Origin: Rhodopseudomonas infernalis
GTDB lineage: Bacteria; Pseudomonadota; Alphaproteobacteria; Rhizobiales; Xanthobacteraceae
Length of the DNA stretch: 64,000 nucleotides
NCBI RefSeq assembly: GCF_022271405.1
Contig: NZ_JAJNAL010000024.1
Location: 19,363-83,362 of the forward strand
Reading direction: 5' to 3'
Part shown: in pieces, positions 57,477-64,000 of the stretch
Numbering within the stretch: the stretch's first letter is position 1
How the letters are laid out: each line of letters starts with the position of its first letter
The notes under the pieces: model-generated
Seen by the model: only the letters and a program-made list of their open reading frames with translations
The model's database searches: none
Told to the model about the DNA's origin: nothing
Program-made: the position numbers and the translations under genes

Positions 57477-58403
57477 TCAGCCGCCACGGAAGTTCTGCGG
57501 TGTGAAGTCGAGGTCGAGGACTTTCCATTCCTTGTACTTATCGGCCGGCAACATCGAGTAGGGCTGGCACGCGGTGAGAGCGTGGATGGCGCCCTTCATC
57601 AGTGCCGGGCCTTTCGCCGAAGCGCTGGCTTCGATCAGGAATGGCTCTTGTGCGAGCCGCCCATCGGGAAGCAGCGGCACCCGTAGAATGATCTTCACGT
57701 TGTCGGTCGGTGCAACGCCGGGCGGCAGTGCCGCGCAGGTCTTCAGTTTTTGGCGCAGCGCCGCGATGGCGTCGGCGCTGATGTCGGCGGCGAGCTCCGC
57801 GGGTGCGTCGAAGGTTGGGTCCGCCGGCAGTCCCAGCGCCACCGAGTATTTCACCGTTAGATCCGGCTCCTGCGCAATCGCCGGCGGAAAGGCCGTCGGC
57901 ATCGCGCTTTGCGGCGGCGCTGTCTGCGGAACCGCGCTGGGCGGAGTCGGGGTGACGGCGGGGTCAGGCTTGGCGGGGGCTTCGGTTTGCCGGGCTTGGC
58001 GGTCCGGTTTTATCGGCTCCGGCTTGGCGCGCTCCGGCTCGGCCTGCGCGGGCTTCGGCGGCTCGGCTTTGGCCGGTTCAGGTTTGGCTGGTTCGGGTTT
58101 GGAGGCCTGCGGAGGTGTCGGCTCGGACGCCGCCGGCTTGGCCTCGGTCGGCGTCAGGGTCGGCAATTCCAACGCCGGTTTGATCTCAGGCTTCGGCGCC
58201 GGCTCGGGAGGCGCCTCGTCGGCCGTAACGACGTCGACTTCCACGCGCTGCTCCGGCACTTCGGCGAACGGCCGGACCTCGGCCAGCAACAGCACGGCCG
58301 CCACCAGCCCGAGATGGGCCAGCACGGAGACAAACAGGCCGGAGCGGAGCTGGACGGATGGGATCATCACATGGACCGGGGAGAGGCGCTTGCCGTCCAG
58401 CAT
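57477..58403 (-). CDS. TonB/TolA-like energy transducer with proline-rich linker
   Basis: 308 residues. There is one N-terminal transmembrane segment (SGLFVSVLAHLGLVAAVLLLA), then a Pro/Lys/Glu/Ala-rich linker of about 110 residues (PEPAPKPEIKPA, KPEPAKPEPAKAEP and the like), then a globular end (AIAALRQKLKTCAALPPGV...VKIILRVPLLPDGRLAQEPFLIEAS). The layout is that of TonB or TolA family proteins, spanning the periplasm. The start could be ATG 58403 or 58367. No ExbB/ExbD genes are in the window. Confidence 0.72.
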   Translation of the reverse strand: MLDGKRLSPVHVMIPSVQLRSGLFVSVLAHLGLVAAVLLLAEVRPFAEVPEQRVEVDVVTADEAPPEPAPKPEIKPALELPTLTPTEAKPAASEPTPPQASKPEPAKPEPAKAEPPKPAQAEPERAKPEPIKPDRQARQTEAPAKPDPAVTPTPPSAVPQTAPPQSAMPTAFPPAIAQEPDLTVKYSVALGLPADPTFDAPAELAADISADAIAALRQKLKTCAALPPGVAPTDNVKIILRVPLLPDGRLAQEPFLIEASASAKGPALMKGAIHALTACQPYSMLPADKYKEWKVLDLDFTPQNFRGG

Positions 58404-58455
58404 AGCGACTCATCCCCGGTCGATGGACTCCGAAGTTCGCCCGTGCGCGGGTGTG

Positions 58456-58659
58456 TCAGAACACCAGCTGGCCGGCGGTGAACGCCAGGATCAGGAACAG
58501 CACGAACATCGCCAGCGCGATGAAGAACAGCAGCTTCGAGATGCGCGCAGCGCCCGCCGCGATATTGGTGAAGCCGAAGAATCCCGCCACCAGCGAGATC
58601 ACCAGAAAGATAATTGCCCATTCAACATAGCGGATGCTCCCAGCGGCCCTCCGTCTCAT
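58456..58659 (-). CDS. DUF1328-family small membrane protein
   Basis: The core [51 protein letters not shown] is the DUF1328 family, two membrane helices. Relatives usually start two residues before RYVEW, where this sequence has ATC instead of a normal start codon. ATG 58659, with AGGAAG before it, adds ten residues ([10 protein letters not shown]) and gives 67; it is the best start here. The function of the family is unknown. A terminator of the gene upstream on the same strand lies 40 bases before it. Confidence 0.8.
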   Translation of the reverse strand: MRRRAAGSIRYVEWAIIFLVISLVAGFFGFTNIAAGAARISKLLFFIALAMFVLFLILAFTAGQLVF

Positions 58660-58695
58660 CACGAGACGTCTTCCTCGCGCGCGCTGCAGGGAACA

Positions 58696-58725
58696 AACGC
58701 CGCGGGCTTCGGTTCCCGCGGCGTT
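58696..58725 (-). terminator. Rho-independent terminator after the acyl-CoA synthetase gene
   Basis: On the minus strand, AACGCCGCGGG and CCCGCGGCGTT pair over eleven bases with an eight-base loop, followed by TGTTCC. It lies 74 bases after the synthetase stop and before the DUF1328 gene. Confidence 0.8.
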
Positions 58726-58798
58726 CGTCATTCTAGTGCGATGCGAAACAGGCCTGGACTGCAACCGATACCAGCCGATTGCAGCAGCCGCGCGCGGC

Positions 58799-60343
58799 TC
58801 AGGCAGGCGCGGCTTCCTTCTTCGGCCAGTAGCGATCCTTCAGATGCCGCTTGACCAGCTTGCCGGTCGGCGTGCGCGGCAGTTCGGCCTCGAAGTCGAT
58901 CGAGCGCGGGCACTTGATTGGCGACAGATGTTCGCGGCAGAAGCCGATCAGCCTGGCTTCGAACTCCTTGCCCGGCAAGACTCCCTCGCGCGGCTGCACC
59001 ACGGCTTTCACCTCTTCGCCCATCTCCTCGTTCGGCACGCCGAACACCGCGACGTCAGCGACATCGGGATGCGTCAGCAGCACATCCTCGGTCTCCTGCG
59101 GATAGATGTTCACGCCGCCCGAGATGATCATGTAGCTCTTGCGGTCGGTGAGATACAGGAAGCCCTCGGCATCGAGATAGCCGACGTCGCCGAGCGTCGA
59201 CCAGCCCTTCTCGTTGTAAGCGTTCTTGGTCTTGTCGGGATCGTTGTGATAGCTGAATGCGGGCGCGTCGGCGAAGTACACCGTTCCGATCTCGCCCGTC
59301 GGCAGCTCCTCGCCGGCCTCGTCGAGGATCTTGATGATTCCGACCACCGCCTTGCCGACCGTGCCGCGATGCGCGAGCCATTGCTGCGAGGTCGAGACGG
59401 TGACGCCGTTGCCTTCCGAGCCGGCGTAGTACTCGATCAGAATCGGTCCCCACCATTCGATCATCTTGGCTTTGACGTCGACCGGGCAGGGGGCTGCGGC
59501 GTGGATCGCGCCCTTCAGCGTCGAGACGTCGTAGCGGGCGCGGACCTCGTCGGGCAGCTTCAGCATGCGGACGAACATCGTCGGAACCAGCTGCGACTGC
59601 GTCACTTTGTATTTCTCGACCAGCGCCAGGAACTGCTCGGCGTCGAAATGCTCCATAATCACCGAGGTGCCGCCGAGCGTCACCGCCATCATGTTGAAGC
59701 GCAGCGGCGCGGCGTGATACAGCGGCGCCGGCGACAGATAGATGCTGCCGGCGTTCATGCCGCACATCTTCTCGCACAGCAGCCGCAGGAACGGGCTCGG
59801 CACGTCGATGGCGTTGCCCTCGAACTCGCGCTTGATGCCCTTCGGCCGGCCGGTGGTGCCGGACGAATACAGCATATCGTAGCCGGCGACCTCGTCGGCG
59901 ATCGGCGTGGTCGGCTGCGCGCCGGCCTCTTTGTCCCAAGAGCGGAAGCCCGCGGCCGGCTCGTCGACCATGAAGAATTCGACGCCGGGCTGCTTGCCGA
60001 CCAGCGGCGCGATCGCATCGGCGCCCTGCGGCGAGGTGATCACGACCTTGGCGCCGCAATCCTGCACGATGTAGGCGATCTCGTCCTTCTTCAGATAGCG
60101 GCTGATCGCCGTGTAGTAGAGTCCCGCGCGCTGCGCCGCCCAGCAGATCTCCATGAACGCCAGCCGATTCTCCATCAACAGTGCAATATGGTCGCCCGGC
60201 TTCAGCCCGAGCGAGCGAAACAGCTGCGCGCCCTGGTTCGACAGCTCGTCGAGCTGCCGATAGGTGATGGCCTTGCCGGTGGTCGCCATCTGATAGGCGA
60301 TCTTGTCGGGCGTATTGCGGGCGTGAATCGACGGGTGCGTCAT
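58799..60343 (-). CDS. Acyl-CoA synthetase (AMP-forming)
   Basis: The frame extends into a repeat at 60418; ATG 60343 ([26 protein letters not shown]) is preferred, giving 514 residues. AMP-binding motifs are [63 protein letters not shown] and the catalytic Lys end [18 protein letters not shown]. It activates a fatty or related acid to its CoA thioester using ATP. The thiolase gene on the same strand, 235 bases upstream, and the TetR regulator suggest a beta-oxidation-like pathway; the acid is not identified. Confidence 0.93.
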   Translation of the reverse strand: MTHPSIHARNTPDKIAYQMATTGKAITYRQLDELSNQGAQLFRSLGLKPGDHIALLMENRLAFMEICWAAQRAGLYYTAISRYLKKDEIAYIVQDCGAKVVITSPQGADAIAPLVGKQPGVEFFMVDEPAAGFRSWDKEAGAQPTTPIADEVAGYDMLYSSGTTGRPKGIKREFEGNAIDVPSPFLRLLCEKMCGMNAGSIYLSPAPLYHAAPLRFNMMAVTLGGTSVIMEHFDAEQFLALVEKYKVTQSQLVPTMFVRMLKLPDEVRARYDVSTLKGAIHAAAPCPVDVKAKMIEWWGPILIEYYAGSEGNGVTVSTSQQWLAHRGTVGKAVVGIIKILDEAGEELPTGEIGTVYFADAPAFSYHNDPDKTKNAYNEKGWSTLGDVGYLDAEGFLYLTDRKSYMIISGGVNIYPQETEDVLLTHPDVADVAVFGVPNEEMGEEVKAVVQPREGVLPGKEFEARLIGFCREHLSPIKCPRSIDFEAELPRTPTGKLVKRHLKDRYWPKKEAAPA

Positions 60344-60388
60344 CGTGTTTCCTCGATGGTGATGCGGCGGATTGATTCCGCTCTGGTC

Positions 60389-60472
60389 GTCATTGCGAGG
60401 AGCGAAGCGACGAAGCAATCCAGAGGCTCAGTGCAGGGCGCTCCTGGATTGCTTCGCTTCGCTCGCAATGAC
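60389..60472. repeat. Interspersed palindromic repeat, type A
   Basis: GTCATTGCGAGGAGCGAAGC opens and GATTGCTTCGCTTCGCTCGCAATGAC closes. It lies between the thiolase and acyl-CoA synthetase genes. Confidence 0.85.
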
Positions 60473-60578
60473 GTCGAGATTCCTTCACTCACCGACCGAC
60501 TATTCGGTCGAGCGCTTGGGATGGAGGGCAGGGGCGGCGAATACGCCGCTCCTCGGGATGTGGTCTGGTGCTTGTGCC

Positions 60579-61754
<1,176 letters not shown>

Positions 61755-61823
61755 GGGTTTTCTCCCTGATGTTGGTTGTTTCGGCTTCACCGATAGCGGC
61801 GGATTTAAGGGGCGAGGGCCGAT

Positions 61824-61843
61824 TTAGTCAATCAATCAATTAA
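61824..61843. promoter_or_regulatory. Possible TetR operator with repeated TCAA
   Basis: TTAGTCAATCAATCAATTAA lies midway between the divergent thiolase and tetR genes. Its centre is a run of TCAA direct repeats and its ends are TTA/TAA, not a full palindrome. The role is inferred from position only. Confidence 0.3.
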
Positions 61844-61883
61844 CGCTTGAGCCCGGCGCCGCGATGGGCTAATTGCGACGTCG

Positions 61884-62579
61884 ATGGCAGCCCAACCGAT
61901 CCCAGCGCTGGCGACCCGAGTACCGGTGGTGAAGAATTCCACCGCCGATAAGCTTTTGGTCGCGGCCGGCGAATTGATGATCGAGCGCAACTCGGTCGAA
62001 ATCTCGCTGTCCGACATCGCGCACAAGTCCGGCGTCAACGCCGCGCTGGTGAAGTATCATTTCGGCAATAAGGACGGCCTGCTGCTGGCGCTGCTCGAGC
62101 GCGACGCCGCCCACGAGATGACCCATCTGGATTTTCTGCTGGCGCAGCCGCTGTCGCCGACGATGAAGATGAAGCTGCACATCGCCGGCATCATCAAGGC
62201 GTATCACCAGTTTCCGTATCTGAACCGGCTGATCCACTATTTGCTGCACGGCTCGAATCGCGAGGCTGCGGACGAAGTGACGAAGTTCTTCGTCGGTCCG
62301 TTGCTGGACTTCCACCGCAAGCTGATCGCCGAGGGCGTGGCGGCGGGCGAATTTCGCGATGTCGATCCGGTGCTGTTCTACACGACGCTGATCGGCGCTT
62401 GCGATCACCTGTTCTTCGGTAGGCAGACCATGATGCGTGCTGCGGGCGTCGGTCCGGTCACAGACGACGTCTGCCGCGCGTATGTCGCGCACATCGAACT
62501 GATTATCCTCGGTGGATTATTGCTGCGAAAGAGCGACCGTGCGTCGCGTTCACAGTCGGCCTCCGCGGCGACGAGTTAA
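61884..62579 (+). CDS. TetR-family transcriptional regulator
   Basis: 231 residues. N-terminal TetR HTH: TADKLLVAAGELMIERNSVEISLSDIAHKSGVNAALVKYHFGNKDGLLLALLERD. The C-terminal ligand domain (about 85-200) has no sequence clue to its ligand. Its divergence from the thiolase gene suggests it represses that gene and maybe the synthetase, with an acyl-CoA as inducer. The Shine-Dalgarno site is weak. An unusual 554-base region with repeated motifs follows it. Confidence 0.9.
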   Translation: MAAQPIPALATRVPVVKNSTADKLLVAAGELMIERNSVEISLSDIAHKSGVNAALVKYHFGNKDGLLLALLERDAAHEMTHLDFLLAQPLSPTMKMKLHIAGIIKAYHQFPYLNRLIHYLLHGSNREAADEVTKFFVGPLLDFHRKLIAEGVAAGEFRDVDPVLFYTTLIGACDHLFFGRQTMMRAAGVGPVTDDVCRAYVAHIELIILGGLLLRKSDRASRSQSASAATS

Positions 62580-63133
62580 TAACAAGAAGAAACGACCCCA
62601 AGAAAAACTGCAGAGACCTTCATCCAGGACCCGGGACACGCCGAAGAAAATCCGAATAACAACAATAACGCCCAAGGACCAGTTCACGGAATCTGCCCGG
62701 AAGAGGCAGGCGGAATGGAACAGCAGGCACCCCCGGGACATCGTTTGAAGTGTTTCGAAAACAACAAGAAAACAGCCAGGAAACGCCCGAGTATCTTTGA
62801 CGATCCGACCACGTCTCATCCTGCAGGCGGCCGTGCGGCGCGAGGGGTGAGAGCGCAACAAGAATCCGAGCCGAACAGCTCGCTCAGGGGCGCCCGCGCG
62901 CCTGAGAACGCCTTTTGACCAGGACGGCCGCGCCGCAATGGTGCAGAGCTTTCCGGAAACGATAAATCGGGGAAACGCCCAAGGGTCCGTTGAACATCCC
63001 GGTTCGAAAGCGCAAGAAGAGCACGCCAAAGGGCCCGACCGAGGTCCGTCGAACAGTTCAGGAAACGCCCGAGGATCGGCCCATCACGGCTTGACCGAAA
63101 GCTTCAAAAAGCGCCCAAGGAAAGGGATTACCA
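62580..63133. other. Non-coding leader region with repeated AACGCCCRAG motif
   Basis: Copies: TAACGCCCAAGG (62667), AGGAAACGCCCGAG (62778), GGAAACGCCCAAGG (62971), GGAAACGCCCGAGG (63061), AGCGCCCAAGG (63110), and a degenerate GAAACGACCCCAAG (62589). GGTCCGTYGAACA also appears twice (62984 and 63044). Frames here have low coding character. The last copy lies just before the SDR gene and resembles its ribosome-site context; similar GGGAAACGC strings precede the starts at 36612 and 54154. It may be a long 5' leader with decayed duplications. Confidence 0.6.
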
Positions 63134-63892
63134 ATGCAGTTGAAAGACGTCTCCGTTCTCATCACCGGTGGTGGATCGGGACTCGGCGCCGCGACGGCGC
63201 GTGCGATGGCCGCCAAGGGCGCCAAGGTCGCCGTGCTCGATATGAACAAGGACAACGCCGACAAGGTCGCGGCTGAAATCGGCGGCGTGGCCTGCGTGGG
63301 CGACGTGTCGCAGGAAGCGCCCGTCAAGGAAGCGATCGCCAAGGCGGAAGCCGCGCACGGCATCGTCCGCGTGCTGGTGAACTGCGCCGGCATCGGCGGC
63401 GCGGTGAAGACCGTCAGCAAGAACGGCGCCTATCCGCTCGATCACTTCACCCGCATCATCAACGTCAACCTGATCGGCAGCTTCAACTGCATCCGTCTCG
63501 TCGCCGAGCGCATGCAGAGCGCGCCGACGATCGGCGAAGAGCGCGGCGTCTGCATCAACACCGCGTCGGTCGCGGCGTATGACGGTCAGATCGGTCAGGC
63601 CGCGTACTCTGCCTCGAAGGGCGGCATCGTCGGCATGACCCTGCCGGTGGCGCGCGACCTCGCGTCGATGAACATCCGCGTCATGACCATCGCGCCCGGC
63701 CTGTTCCTGACGCCGCTGCTGATGGGCCTGTCGGAAGACGCCCGCAAGAGCCTCGGCGCCCAGGTGCCGCATCCGGCCCGTCTTGGCGATCCGTCGGAAT
63801 ACGCTTCGCTCGCGGTGCAGATCGTCGAGAACCCGATGCTGAACGGCGAAACCATCCGCCTCGACGGCGCCATCCGCATGGCGCCCCGGTAG
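63134..63892 (+). CDS. Short-chain dehydrogenase, 3-hydroxyacyl-CoA dehydrogenase type 2-like
   Basis: 252 residues. [20 protein letters not shown] binds the cofactor; Asp in VLDMNKDN points to NAD rather than NADP. CAG in [11 protein letters not shown] replaces NNAG. The catalytic set is [10 protein letters not shown] (Ser) and YSASKGG (Tyr-x-x-x-Lys). The long insert and the end [15 protein letters not shown] fit the HSD10/type-2 3-hydroxyacyl-CoA dehydrogenase group. It would fit the thiolase and synthetase as the hydroxyacyl oxidising step of beta-oxidation. The ATG follows GGAAAGGG. Confidence 0.92.
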   Translation: MQLKDVSVLITGGGSGLGAATARAMAAKGAKVAVLDMNKDNADKVAAEIGGVACVGDVSQEAPVKEAIAKAEAAHGIVRVLVNCAGIGGAVKTVSKNGAYPLDHFTRIINVNLIGSFNCIRLVAERMQSAPTIGEERGVCINTASVAAYDGQIGQAAYSASKGGIVGMTLPVARDLASMNIRVMTIAPGLFLTPLLMGLSEDARKSLGAQVPHPARLGDPSEYASLAVQIVENPMLNGETIRLDGAIRMAPR

Positions 63893-63899
63893 TAACAAC

Positions 63900-63953
63900 C
63901 TAACCCTCTCCCCTTGTGGGAGAGGGTGGCGAGCGAAGCTTGCCGGGTGAGGG
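63900..63953. repeat. Palindromic repeat, type D
   Basis: TAACCCTCTCCCC-TTGTGGGAGAGGGTGGCG...GCCGGGTGAGGGG, an element common after genes in alphaproteobacteria. Confidence 0.7.
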
Positions 63954-64000
63954 GCGGGGGGGGGGGGCGGGCCCCCCCCCCGGGCGGCCCCGGGGCCGCC
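63954..64000. other. Low-complexity G/C runs, probable contig-end artefact
   Basis: A run of G, then C runs and GGCC blocks, fill the last 47 bases. This is unlike any other part of the window and is best read as poor sequence at the end of an assembly contig. Confidence 0.7.

Noticed and set aside
62550..63029. 159-codon minus-strand frame and overlapping plus-strand frames in the repeat-bearing leader
   Set aside because: No domain-like sequence; they arise from the repeated motifs.

Overview
The window is a high-GC alphaproteobacterial chromosome segment. It most likely comes from a purple non-sulfur member of the Nitrobacteraceae close to Rhodopseudomonas palustris. The main support is a bchE-bchJ-hemN block (anaerobic bacteriochlorophyll and heme synthesis) with PpsR-type and FNR/FixK-type sites, an alphaproteobacterial initiator tRNA, cobalamin genes behind a B12 riboswitch, FixJ-like and c-di-GMP signalling genes, and several families of short palindromic repeats typical of this group. 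The last 40 or so bases are low-complexity G/C runs, so the window seems to end at the edge of a draft contig. Gene identities come from reading translations and motifs; no database search was run.

Layout. 1-2.4 kb: end of an ABC exporter operon (adaptor, FtsX/MacB-like permease, ATPase). 2.5-9 kb: two solitary branched-chain-type substrate-binding proteins, an orphan flagellar hook/rod-like protein behind a possible sigma-54 promoter, a small release-factor-like protein, an aldo/keto reductase and a nickel/cobalt (UreH/NicO) transporter. 9-16.8 kb: periplasmic amidase, diguanylate cyclase, queD, hemerythrin, and a copper island (double-YHS P1B ATPase divergent from csoR across a palindromic operator). 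17-20.8 kb: hemN, bchJ, bchE. 20.9-27.3 kb: a low-oxygen/stress block (DUF6455 protein, metallophosphoesterase plus Ser/Thr kinase-UspA fusion, triple-BON protein, phosphoketolase) with two FNR/FixK boxes.

27.4-35.7 kb is a signalling island: stand-alone receiver, CheR, PilZ-like protein, receiver-EAL phosphodiesterase, then a Bug-type binding protein translationally coupled to a hybrid histidine kinase and divergent from a FixJ-like regulator with a perfect palindrome upstream. 35.7-40.7 kb holds two SDRs, a GMC oxidoreductase and an aldehyde dehydrogenase. 41-44.2 kb has initiator tRNA, cobF, cobS, cobT and the cobalamin riboswitch. 44.4-51.9 kb: small membrane protein, DUF3095 protein, DUF2147 protein, MATE and MFS transporters, GNAT enzyme, sodB, crcB, cinA-C. 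52-63.9 kb: lipid/alcohol catabolism (AidB-like acyl-CoA dehydrogenase, Zn alcohol dehydrogenase, amidase, acyl-CoA synthetase, thiolase, TetR regulator, SDR) interrupted by a TonB-like protein and a DUF1328 protein.

A common thread is oxygen: six TTGA-N6-TCAA-like boxes sit before bchE, the BON and phosphoketolase genes, hemerythrin, a small unknown gene near hemN, and an AT-rich gene-free tract (56.9-57.3 kb) that ends in a perfect terminator and may encode an RNA. The cobalamin genes could also serve BchE, a B12-binding radical-SAM enzyme. The best candidates for undescribed biology are the Bug/hybrid-kinase/FixJ module, the phosphoesterase-kinase-UspA pair, the FNR-box/terminator tract, and the repeat-bearing leader at 62.6-63.1 kb.
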